Assembly: GCA_037445225.1 (NCBI GenBank)
Contig: JBBIKW010000005.1
Location: 147,202-211,201 of the forward strand
DNA: 64,000 nt
Origin: M3007 sp037445225
GTDB taxonomy: Bacteria > Bacteroidota > Bacteroidia > Chitinophagales > Saprospiraceae
Direction of reading: 5' to 3'
Part shown: positions 54,254 through 61,920 of the stretch, in pieces
Position numbering within the stretch: position 1 is the stretch's first letter
Layout: each line of letters opens with the position of its first letter
Translations under genes and position numbers: made by a program
The notes under the pieces: model-generated
What the model saw: only the letters and a program-made list of their open reading frames with translations
What the model was told of the DNA's origin: nothing
The model's database searches: none

Positions 54254-54358
54254 ACCTTTTCGCAGAGCGGCTCTTCTCGATGGCCTCTCTCGCTCGAGAG
54301 ACCAACGCTGCTGCCGCCGACCGAGAGCGCATAGGTCTCTACGACTAACTTCTCCTGC

Positions 54359-56902
54359 ATGAAGAACAAAAAGCCGCCTAAAACGAACCACCATGAGTCA
54401 TTGGCCTCAGCGTCGGCAATTGCCTACAGCGAAGCCGATATTTGCGTGCGTTACGACGATGTCTATCAAGACGTATCCCCCGATGAGATTTCGGGCGTGC
54501 GCTGGAGAGACTCTGCCTACGAGTTTGTTTGCCGAAACAACGTCTGCCTTCGCCTGCAGGTAATTTCGCCGGAGATTATTCGCCTGCGATACAGCCCGGA
54601 AGGCACCTTTCCGCCGGATCACTCCTACGCCTTAGCCGCGGATGCCCTCGCGTCCAAAGTGACAGCTACCTTGAGCGAAACCACAAACGAGTATATCCTA
54701 TCCACCTCGGCACTCCAGCTGGCCATATCGAAAGTAGGGGCACTGATCCGCTTCTACGATAGCGACGACCGACTGTTAAACGAAGATGCCGTGCCTTTCT
54801 TGGCGCGCCGGAGCGTGCTGAAAGGGTGGCATATCCTCAAAATTTGCAAGAAGTATCAACACAAAGAGGCCTTCTACGGCTTAGGAGACAAGGCGTGTGG
54901 CGCAAACCTGTACGGCCAGGTGTTCGAGAATTGGTGTACCGACGCCTTTGCGTTCGAGCGCGGCACCGACCCGCTTTATCGAGCCATCCCTTTTTATTTC
55001 GGCATTCACCACGGGCTGTCTTACGGCATCTTCTTGGACAACACCTTTCGCACGTGGTTCGATTTTGACAGCTCGGGCGATGGTCAGATTTCCTTTTGGG
55101 CGGAGGGGGGTGAGCTGGATTACTACTTTATGAGCGGCGCGACACCAGCCGATGTAGCCCGCGCATACGCCCGGCTGACGGGTAAACCCGAACTGCCACC
55201 ACTGTGGGCCTTGGGGTTTCACCAATGCCGTTGGAGCTATTATCCGCAAGACCGCGTTTTGGAGGTGGCTCAGACCTTTCGAGCGCTCAATATTCCCTGC
55301 GATGCCCTCTATTTGGACATCGACTACATGGATGGCTATCGGAGCTTTACTTGGAATCGCAGCTACTTCCCCGACCCCGAAGGGCTAGTGCAAGCATTGC
55401 GCAAAGAAGGGTTTCATGTAGTGGCCATGGTCGACCCCGGCATTAAAGAAGACCCTGCGTATGCCGTGTACCGCGAGGGCGTGGAGAAGGGTGTGTTTGT
55501 GCGCTCGTCCGACGGCGCTGTGGTTAAGAGCCCGGTGTGGCCGGGCTTTTGCGCTTTTCCGGACTTTTCCGATCCGGAGGTGCGCGCTTGGTGGGGCGAT
55601 TTGTACCGCGAGATGTACTGCGAGATGGGGATCGACGGTTTTTGGAACGACATGAATGAGCCGGCGGTGTTCCACGTGCGTCGGAAGACCCTCCCTGACG
55701 ATGCGATGCACAGCTTTGAGGGGCGCTGGGCGACGCATCGCCGCATCCACAACGTATACGGGCTGCTTATGACGCGCGCCTCGTGGGAAGGGCTGCGCCG
55801 CCTGCGCCCGGAAAAGCGCCCGTTTTTGCTCACCCGCGCTACCTTTAGCGGGGGGCAGCGTTACGCCGCCGTGTGGACGGGCGATAACGTCTCTTCGTGG
55901 GAGCATTTGGCTTTGGCCAACGTACAATGCCAGCGCCTAAGCGTGTCGGGGTTTTCGCTTTGCGGTTCCGATATCGGCGGTTTTGCCGGTGTGCCTGATG
56001 GTGAACTCTTCGTTCGATGGCTGCAGCTGGCTGTTTTTCACCCTTTGATGCGGGTGCACAGCATAGGTCAGCACGTCGGAGGCGATACCGCCATAGTCGA
56101 CGAGGCGCAGCTGGCCGACCCTACCCTCCATGCGGTAGACCAAGAACCTTGGTCGTTTGGAGACCGCTGGACACCCTTAGCTCGAAAAGCCATCGAACTG
56201 CGCTACGCCCTACTCCCCTACCTCTACACCGCTGTTTGGAAAAACTGCACCGACGGCACTCCGGTGTTGCAGCACGCGGCATTTGCGGATCCGACAGACC
56301 CTAAACTGCGCGACGCAGAGCGCGACTTCCTCTTTGGCGACCATCTCTGGGTGAGCCCTATCGTACAGCCCAAGGTGCAGCGCCAACTCGTATACCTGCC
56401 CAAGGGGCAATGGTACTATTTTTGGAATGGCCAGCCCGCCTCAGGAGAACTCTTCGTCAACGTCATGCCGGAGCAGATACCTTTCTTTGTCCGCGCAGGA
56501 GCCGTGTTGCCTACCTATCCTCCCATGTCCTGTACCGACCAAATAGGCAGCGCAGAGCACCTCACTCTGTACGTATATTACCATTCGAGCGCTGAGAGCG
56601 TAGTTAGCCACCTCTACGAAGACGAAGGAGAAGGATATGGTTATCAAGAGGACTATTTTTGTCTGCGCACTTGGAAAACCTTTTTGCAAGAACAAACCTT
56701 TTGCTTACACCAAGAAAAAGCGGGGCAAGGGTTGCCTTTTTACAAAAAAATGAAAATTTTCTTGATCGGATTTCCCACTTTTTTGCGAAAATGCACCGTC
56801 GATGGAGAGGAGTTGCCTATTCGAGAAATCCGCCTACACAACCGAACGCTTTATCAATTTGCCGTCTCACCGGAATTTAAATATATCGAATGGCACGCAT
56901 AG
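54359..56902 (+). CDS. GH31 alpha-glucosidase
   Basis: 847 residues without a signal peptide, so cytoplasmic. Order: N-terminal beta domain (about 40-270, with AFYGLGDKACGANLYGQVFE), the GH31 barrel (about 275-640), and proximal/distal beta domains with a DUF5110-like tail. The nucleophile is Asp431 in GIDGFWNDMNEPAVF and the acid/base is Asp509 in AAVWTGDNVSSWEH. FSLCGSDIGGFAG and FFHPLMRVHS-type motifs complete the site. It removes terminal alpha-glucose from oligosaccharides. With the ROK kinase and CBM20 glucanotransferase it suggests alpha-glucan use. Its end overlaps the kinase gene by 13 bases. Confidence 0.94.
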   Translation: MKNKKPPKTNHHESLASASAIAYSEADICVRYDDVYQDVSPDEISGVRWRDSAYEFVCRNNVCLRLQVISPEIIRLRYSPEGTFPPDHSYALAADALASKVTATLSETTNEYILSTSALQLAISKVGALIRFYDSDDRLLNEDAVPFLARRSVLKGWHILKICKKYQHKEAFYGLGDKACGANLYGQVFENWCTDAFAFERGTDPLYRAIPFYFGIHHGLSYGIFLDNTFRTWFDFDSSGDGQISFWAEGGELDYYFMSGATPADVARAYARLTGKPELPPLWALGFHQCRWSYYPQDRVLEVAQTFRALNIPCDALYLDIDYMDGYRSFTWNRSYFPDPEGLVQALRKEGFHVVAMVDPGIKEDPAYAVYREGVEKGVFVRSSDGAVVKSPVWPGFCAFPDFSDPEVRAWWGDLYREMYCEMGIDGFWNDMNEPAVFHVRRKTLPDDAMHSFEGRWATHRRIHNVYGLLMTRASWEGLRRLRPEKRPFLLTRATFSGGQRYAAVWTGDNVSSWEHLALANVQCQRLSVSGFSLCGSDIGGFAGVPDGELFVRWLQLAVFHPLMRVHSIGQHVGGDTAIVDEAQLADPTLHAVDQEPWSFGDRWTPLARKAIELRYALLPYLYTAVWKNCTDGTPVLQHAAFADPTDPKLRDAERDFLFGDHLWVSPIVQPKVQRQLVYLPKGQWYYFWNGQPASGELFVNVMPEQIPFFVRAGAVLPTYPPMSCTDQIGSAEHLTLYVYYHSSAESVVSHLYEDEGEGYGYQEDYFCLRTWKTFLQEQTFCLHQEKAGQGLPFYKKMKIFLIGFPTFLRKCTVDGEELPIREIRLHNRTLYQFAVSPEFKYIEWHA

Positions 56903-57921
56903 ACTGGCTTCGCGTTAGTTACCACATCCTCTTTTGGGTGGTCTACCTCATCCTAAATACCTGGTTGGGCAGCTTTTACAATCGCATCGACCTTTCTCGC
57001 GCCTTTATCAACGAAGCTTCTGTGCTACCGGTCAAGCTGCTGCTCACGTACTTTGTCTTCTATCGCGTCATCCCTCTCTATCTGGATCGAGACAAGCTCT
57101 GGAAACTGGTTGGCTTGACGGCAGCAGCTTTTGTTGCCGCCATCCTTCTGTACCGAATGACTACGGAGTGGATCCTGTTTCCGATTACCAACCCGGGAAG
57201 AAATGTACCTTTCTTCAACTGGAAGGGTATCTACCTCATCGCCTTTGACCTCTTCATCACCGTTGCTGCCGCTACGACGATCAAGATGATCCGCGTACAC
57301 TACAAGAGTTTGGAGTTCGAACAGGAGCTGATGCGCGAAAAGCTGCAATCGGAACTCAACTTCTTGCGTGCTCAAATCAACCCGCATTTTCTGTTCAATA
57401 CGCTCAATAACTTATACGGTCTGGCGCGAAAGAAGTCCGACCATACCGCCGAGGCGATCCTAATGCTGTCGAAGATCATGCGTTTCATGCTCTACGACTG
57501 TAGGGCGTCGCGCATCCCAGTGACCGAGGAGGCAAAGGTTATTCGGGACTATATCGAACTAGAAAAGCTGCGCTACAACGAACGCTTAAAGGTGCACTAC
57601 GAAGAGCATATCGCGCCGCCGGGCGGCTTTATTGCGCCGCTGTTGCTACTGCCCTTTGTGGAGAACAGCTTCAAGCACGGCGCTGGGGGCACCACCGGCA
57701 CGGCCGAAATCTCGGTGCGGCTTTCGGTAAAGGATAACGTCTTGGACTTTGAAGTGCGCAACACGGTGGATACGGAGCCTCCTCCGCCTCGCTCGGAAGG
57801 CATCGGTCTAAAGAATGTCCGCCGCCAACTGGAACTCATCTACCCCGACCGCCACGAGCTCACTCTTGGACGGGAAAACGGCCACTTCCGCGCACATTTA
57901 AAAGTGTGCCTAGAAGATTGA
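56890..57921 (+). CDS. LytS-type sensor histidine kinase
   Basis: 343 residues. Four membrane helices occupy about 8-135 (ILFWVVYLILNTWLGSFY, LLLTYFVFYRVIPLYL, LTAAAFVAAILLY, LIAFDLFITVAAATTIKMI), then a short coiled coil and the His_kinase domain of PF06580: phospho-acceptor His166 in AQINPHFLFNTLNN, and the ATPase N-box PFVENSFKHG with GIGLKNVRRQLELIYP. It should phosphorylate a LytTR-type response regulator, but none adjoins it here. The start overlaps the GH31 gene by 13 bases, so the two are probably coupled. Confidence 0.92.
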   Translation: MARIDWLRVSYHILFWVVYLILNTWLGSFYNRIDLSRAFINEASVLPVKLLLTYFVFYRVIPLYLDRDKLWKLVGLTAAAFVAAILLYRMTTEWILFPITNPGRNVPFFNWKGIYLIAFDLFITVAAATTIKMIRVHYKSLEFEQELMREKLQSELNFLRAQINPHFLFNTLNNLYGLARKKSDHTAEAILMLSKIMRFMLYDCRASRIPVTEEAKVIRDYIELEKLRYNERLKVHYEEHIAPPGGFIAPLLLLPFVENSFKHGAGGTTGTAEISVRLSVKDNVLDFEVRNTVDTEPPPPRSEGIGLKNVRRQLELIYPDRHELTLGRENGHFRAHLKVCLED

Positions 57922-58054
57922 CCCGCAAAACATCGTTTATAAACCCGGTGTTCTGGACGTTGCCCATCTTGCCAAGTGCCTACACTTTGGGGAATAACAG
58001 CATTATCGCATCGGGAAAACGTCAAAAAAAAAAGATAATCAACGGGCAACCGAA

Positions 58055-58636
58055 ATGACGGTTCAAAAACCTATTCAGCATCCGTTCAATATGCAGCAGC
58101 TGACCGACCAGGAACTCGTGCAAGGTGTATTAAACGGAAATCCCGCCTATCAGCGGGCGCTTTACCAGAAGTACAGCGTTCCGATGTTTCGGGTGGTGCT
58201 TCGCTTTGCACGGGATCGGGCGGAGGCGGAGGACATGCTCCAGGAAGGTTTTATTCGCGTATTTCGAGATATGGGCCAGTTTCGAGGGGAAGGTGCCTTA
58301 GGAGGGTGGATTCGCCGCATCATGGTTAATACGGCGCTGAGCCATCTGCGCAAGCAGCGCGACTTTTTGCGCGATACTCCCGACTTTTCTCCCTTCGAGA
58401 ATTTGCTGCGCACAGAAGAAGATTTTGCGTCCAACATGGATGCGGAAACCCTACTTCGCTACCTGCAGCGCCTGCCGCCCGGATACCGCACTGTCTTTAA
58501 TCTATACGTTATCGAGGGATTTAGCCACGAGGAAATTGCCGAGCAGCTCGGCATTTCTATCGGAACGAGCAAAAGCCAGCTGTTCAAAGCGCGCGAGTAT
58601 TTGAAGCGCATCGTGGACAAATCGTTTATCACTTAA
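58055..58636 (+). CDS. ECF-family RNA polymerase sigma factor
   Basis: 193 residues (Met 58091, MQQLTDQELVQG, is an alternative start). Region 2 is AEAEDMLQEGFIRVFRDMGQ with the WIRRIMVNTALSHLRKQ segment, and region 4 is VFNLYVIEGFSHEEIAEQLG-ISIGTSKSQLFKAREYL, both typical of ECF sigma factors. It redirects RNA polymerase to its own regulon. The next gene, 38 bases downstream, is a single-helix protein that probably acts as its anti-sigma factor. Which genes it controls cannot be told from the window. Confidence 0.93.
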   Translation: MTVQKPIQHPFNMQQLTDQELVQGVLNGNPAYQRALYQKYSVPMFRVVLRFARDRAEAEDMLQEGFIRVFRDMGQFRGEGALGGWIRRIMVNTALSHLRKQRDFLRDTPDFSPFENLLRTEEDFASNMDAETLLRYLQRLPPGYRTVFNLYVIEGFSHEEIAEQLGISIGTSKSQLFKAREYLKRIVDKSFIT

Positions 58637-58674
58637 GCCTGGCCGCTTTTTGAGCGGTTTTATGCACGCTTATC

Positions 58675-59274
58675 ATGAAATATTCGAAAGATTTCACTGC
58701 TCTCGACGAACTCTTTCGCGAAACCTTTGAGGCTCTGCCTGACACCCCCTCTCCTAGTGGTTGGGATGAGCCTTCGCCGCGGATATGGGAAAATATTCAG
58801 GCGCACTTGCAGGCACCCTCTGCGCCGCCTCGTCGCCGCTTCTCTTCGACGTGGATATATGTCGGCGCGGCGGTGGTGGCCTTGTCCGTCGGCCTTTACT
58901 GGGCCCTGTTGCCGTCTACGCCGTCAACAAAAGGAGATATTCTCGCAGAGGCGCCTTCTCAGGCGACGGAGGTGGTGGTCGATAAGCGCTCGGCAGACCA
59001 CTCGCCCGCTCGTGCAGTAATCCCTGGACCGCCGGCTGTACCCAAAGCTTCAAAGGTCGTTCGCAAGCCTTTCGTGCCCTCCACCGAAACCATCAGCCAG
59101 CCGTTGCAGGAAGGCGTCCCGGCTCCTAATACCACTATTCGGCGTCAAGTAGAAGAGTACCGGCGTTGTGCGACACCTCCTTTGCTGCCGTTGCCGCCGC
59201 GCAATCCTGCGCTCCGCAGCGGCCCACCCGATGTTCGGCCTTTATTGTTGCGCGAGGGAAACCTGAAAGATTGA
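58675..59274 (+). CDS. Probable anti-sigma factor, single membrane helix
   Basis: 199 residues. A cytoplasmic N-terminus of about 60 residues (DFTALDELFRETFEALPDTP ... PRIWENIQAHLQ) precedes one membrane helix (about 62-80, TWIYVGAAVVALSVGLYWAL) and a Pro/Ala/Ser-rich periplasmic tail with no known fold. The N-terminal charged helix plus helix and disordered tail, right after an ECF gene, is the usual Bacteroidota anti-sigma layout. No zinc-binding HxxxCxxC motif is present, so it is not a ZAS type. Function rests on context. Confidence 0.65.
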   Translation: MKYSKDFTALDELFRETFEALPDTPSPSGWDEPSPRIWENIQAHLQAPSAPPRRRFSSTWIYVGAAVVALSVGLYWALLPSTPSTKGDILAEAPSQATEVVVDKRSADHSPARAVIPGPPAVPKASKVVRKPFVPSTETISQPLQEGVPAPNTTIRRQVEEYRRCATPPLLPLPPRNPALRSGPPDVRPLLLREGNLKD

Positions 59275-59379
59275 GCAGCGCGTACAGACACAGGGTAGCT
59301 CAGCGGACTTCGGTAAAATTCTCGGGACGTTCACCGAACACTTATCCTATCTTGCCCGCGATAAACGCTTGCGGCGCGA

Positions 59380-60552
59380 ATGACTCGCCTTTTGTCCCGA
59401 AACGTGTGGGTGTTGAGTTTCGTCAGCCTCTTTACCGATATAGCAAGCGAGATGCTTTATCCGGTGACGCCCATCTTTCTGAAAAGTATTGGGTTTTCCG
59501 TATTGCTGATTGGAGTGTTAGAGGGGTTTGCGGAAGCATTAGCGGGCTTGAGCAAGGGGTATTTTGGTCTTTGGAGCGATCGGGTTGGGCGGCGCCTTCC
59601 GTTTGTTCAGGTAGGCTATACCTTGAGTGCGCTATCGAAGCCCATGTTGGCCATCTTTTCTTGGACGTGGTGGGTTTTTTTAGCGCGCGCATTAGATCGC
59701 CTTGGCAAAGGGGTGCGCACGGGCGCTCGCGATGCCTTGCTGTCGGACGAGGCCACGCCGGCGACAAAAGGGCGGGTGTTTGGGTTTCACCGCGGGATGG
59801 ACACCTTGGGCGCCGTGTTGGGGCCCACTATTGCGATGGCGTACCTGTACTTTTTCCCGGAGGAATATCGCGCGCTGTTTTGGATAGCCTTTGTGCCGGG
59901 GCTGTTGGCCGTAGGGGCAACCTTCCTCGTGCGCGAACGTCGATGGCAAGGGCGAATGGAAAGGGCGCGCTTTGTTCCTTGGAACTTGTTGGCATTTGCG
60001 GCGTATTGGAAGACGGCGCCCGTGCGCTATCGCCAGTTAGTGAGGGCCCTGGTGGTGTTTGCTTTGTTCAACAGCTCCGATGTCTTTCTGTTGCTTAGGG
60101 CCAAGGAGGCGGGCTTTAGCGATATGCATGTAGTGGGTTGCTACATCTTATTCAACGCCATATACGCCGTTGCAGCGTTTCCCATGGGTTGGTTGGCCGA
60201 TCGCGTGGGCATGAAGTGCGTGTTCATCGGCGGCTTGTGGATGTTTGCCTTGGTTTATATCGGCATGGCTTATGCTGCCAAGGGCTGGGTTATTCTCCTG
60301 CTTTTCTCGCTGTACGGTTTGTACGCTGCCGCTACGGAGGGTGTGGCCAAGGCTTGGATAAGCAACCTGTGCCCGCGCGAGCAGGCCGCCACGGCTATTG
60401 GGACATATGCCGCCTTTCAGAGTGTTGCTGCCCTTGTTGCCAGCAGCTTTACGGGCGCGTTGTGGCAGGTGGCCGGTGTCGTCGCAGCTTTTGGAGCGAT
60501 TGCCGCTGTCGCCGTCGGGGTAGCGCTCTATTTGAGCGCGTCGCGGCTGTAG
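59380..60552 (+). CDS. MFS transporter
   Basis: 390 residues, about eleven to twelve helices. MFS marks are FVSLFTDIASEMLYPVTPIF in helix 1, GYFGLWSDRVGRRLPFVQVG between helices 2 and 3, and RALDRLGKGVRTGARDALLS with GRVFGFHRGMDTLGAVLGPT in helix 4-5. The second half has FPMGWLADRVGMKCVFIGGL. The RTGARDALLSD motif is typical of the subgroup with unknown substrate sometimes seen beside metabolic genes. Probably moves a small solute with protons. Convergent with the T9SS cargo-like gene (12 bases). Confidence 0.88.
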   Translation: MTRLLSRNVWVLSFVSLFTDIASEMLYPVTPIFLKSIGFSVLLIGVLEGFAEALAGLSKGYFGLWSDRVGRRLPFVQVGYTLSALSKPMLAIFSWTWWVFLARALDRLGKGVRTGARDALLSDEATPATKGRVFGFHRGMDTLGAVLGPTIAMAYLYFFPEEYRALFWIAFVPGLLAVGATFLVRERRWQGRMERARFVPWNLLAFAAYWKTAPVRYRQLVRALVVFALFNSSDVFLLLRAKEAGFSDMHVVGCYILFNAIYAVAAFPMGWLADRVGMKCVFIGGLWMFALVYIGMAYAAKGWVILLLFSLYGLYAAATEGVAKAWISNLCPREQAATAIGTYAAFQSVAALVASSFTGALWQVAGVVAAFGAIAAVAVGVALYLSASRL

Positions 60553-60564
60553 CGCGCATGTGCC

Positions 60565-61800
60565 TCATCGCACCAAGGTGACCGAGCCAGACACGACTTC
60601 GCTGGAGCCGTCCCACAACAGAAGCTCGGCCCAAAACAGGTAGACGCCAGGCAGAGCGAGCTGGCCGCGGTAATAGCCGTCCCATCCGAGCTCGGGTACG
60701 TCGGGAGGGAAGTTCTCGCGCTCAAAGAGGAGTTCTCCCCATCGGTTAGTGATGAACATTCGGTTGATTTGCACAACGCCTCGGCTGGCACTGAGGAAAA
60801 AGCGATTGTTATTCCCACTGCCCTCCGGGTTAAAGACATTGGGCGCATAGACTGGGGCTCTTCGCAGTATCCGCACGCGGACGCTGTCGCGCAGCACGCA
60901 GCCGTAGGGGTCAACCGCTTCTAAGGAATACTGCGCGTTGGCAGTATACGCTTGGCAATAGGGGAGACACGAAAGGCTCGCACAGGGCAATGGAGGAGAC
61001 CAAGTGAGCGAGACGGGAGAAAAGCTAAACAAGGGATCTAAACACGCCTCCTCGCCATAGTAAACCTCTTCATCGCCACCTAAGGTCATCCAGGAGTCGC
61101 GGAAAAAGAAGCGCACGTATACGATAGAGTCGCAGCCGCTGGCGGCAGCATTGGGCAGGATCTCCACGCCAGCGCGAAAATCCTTGTCGTAGCGCTGTCC
61201 GTTGATGATGCGAAATTCGTCGGGGCACAGCGTGTCTACGACTTCTAAGTAGGGCAAGGGGATGATAGTGAGGTTTACGCGGATGGTGCTGTCGCAGCCG
61301 CCTCTTGCACCGCCTGTAATAATCTCTACGCCATTCGGTCGAAAAGCGCCAAAGGGCTTGCCGTTCACCCAGAGCGTATCGCCATCGCACCACGGCTGCA
61401 CAATGTCGACAATGGGACGGGGAAAGAACTTCAGGTCTATCTCGATGACGCTGTCGCAGCCGTTGGCGGCTCCGCCCTCGATGACTTGCTTGTCGAGGTA
61501 GAAGCCGGCGTGATAGGGAACGCCGTTGACCCACAACGTGTCTCCAACGCATAGACTCGAGTCCAGCCGCGTCAGCGACGGTTTTAGAAAAACCAATCGC
61601 ACTTCTATGATACTATCGCCCCCACTGGCTGCTCCGCCGGGGATAATTTCAGTACCTATGGGGCGATCGGGTCCATAAATATTCCCATTGATGACGATTA
61701 ACTGGTCGGAGCAAAAAGTATCTCGGTAGATGTAAACCTGTGCGCTAGAAAAAGTGCTTGAAAAAAGTCCACACAGCAATAAGAGGGTAATTTTGTTCAT
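60565..61800 (-). CDS. Secreted repeat protein with T9SS type-B (gliding-type) C-terminus
   Basis: 411 residues from MNKITLLLLCGLFSSTFSSA (signal peptide). Four repeats of about 55-65 residues follow, each with a C-x-D-x-L-x-(I/V)NG start and an EII-x-GGA-x-x-GCDS end; examples are SLCVGDTLWVNGVPYHAGFY and IITGGARGGCDSTIRVNL. Then a linker leads to the C-terminal gliding-associated sorting region (about 330-411: VYAPNVFNPEGSGNNNRFF, FITNRWGELLFERENF, LPGVYLFWAELLLWDG). Proteins with this end are exported by the T9SS, so PorV in this window is a plausible partner. Function of the repeats (adhesin-like) is an inference. Confidence 0.87.
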   Translation of the reverse strand: MNKITLLLLCGLFSSTFSSAQVYIYRDTFCSDQLIVINGNIYGPDRPIGTEIIPGGAASGGDSIIEVRLVFLKPSLTRLDSSLCVGDTLWVNGVPYHAGFYLDKQVIEGGAANGCDSVIEIDLKFFPRPIVDIVQPWCDGDTLWVNGKPFGAFRPNGVEIITGGARGGCDSTIRVNLTIIPLPYLEVVDTLCPDEFRIINGQRYDKDFRAGVEILPNAAASGCDSIVYVRFFFRDSWMTLGGDEEVYYGEEACLDPLFSFSPVSLTWSPPLPCASLSCLPYCQAYTANAQYSLEAVDPYGCVLRDSVRVRILRRAPVYAPNVFNPEGSGNNNRFFLSASRGVVQINRMFITNRWGELLFERENFPPDVPELGWDGYYRGQLALPGVYLFWAELLLWDGSSEVVSGSVTLVR

Positions 61801-61853
61801 GGGAATATGGAGCAAGAAAAGGTGAGGAGCAGGGCGCACTTAAGTATTTCACC

Positions 61854-61903
61854 AAAAAAGCGCCACTGCCCTGCAAAAATAGACGCAAGGCAGTGGCGTT
61901 TTG
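61854..61903 (-). terminator. Intrinsic terminator after the S74 tail-fibre gene
   Basis: Perfect 10-bp stem CGCCACTGCC (61861-61870) / GGCAGTGGCG (61889-61898), followed on the minus strand by CTTTTTTGG (T6) and preceded by AAAAC. It ends the S74 gene transcript. A promoter-like TATTTTTG is inside its loop. Confidence 0.85.
61874..61881 (-). promoter_or_regulatory. TATTTTTG motif inside terminator loop
   Basis: Matches TAnnTTTG on the minus strand, about 75 bases before the T9SS cargo-like gene. Its placement in a terminator loop makes either a real promoter or a coincidence possible. Confidence 0.35.
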
Positions 61904-61920
61904 CTAAGCATCGCGGCGTT

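Noticed and set aside
54282..54303. Terminator at CTCTCTC-GCTC-GAGAGA before GH31
   Set aside because: A stem exists but it has no T run and a small loop; kept only as a remark, not a called terminator.
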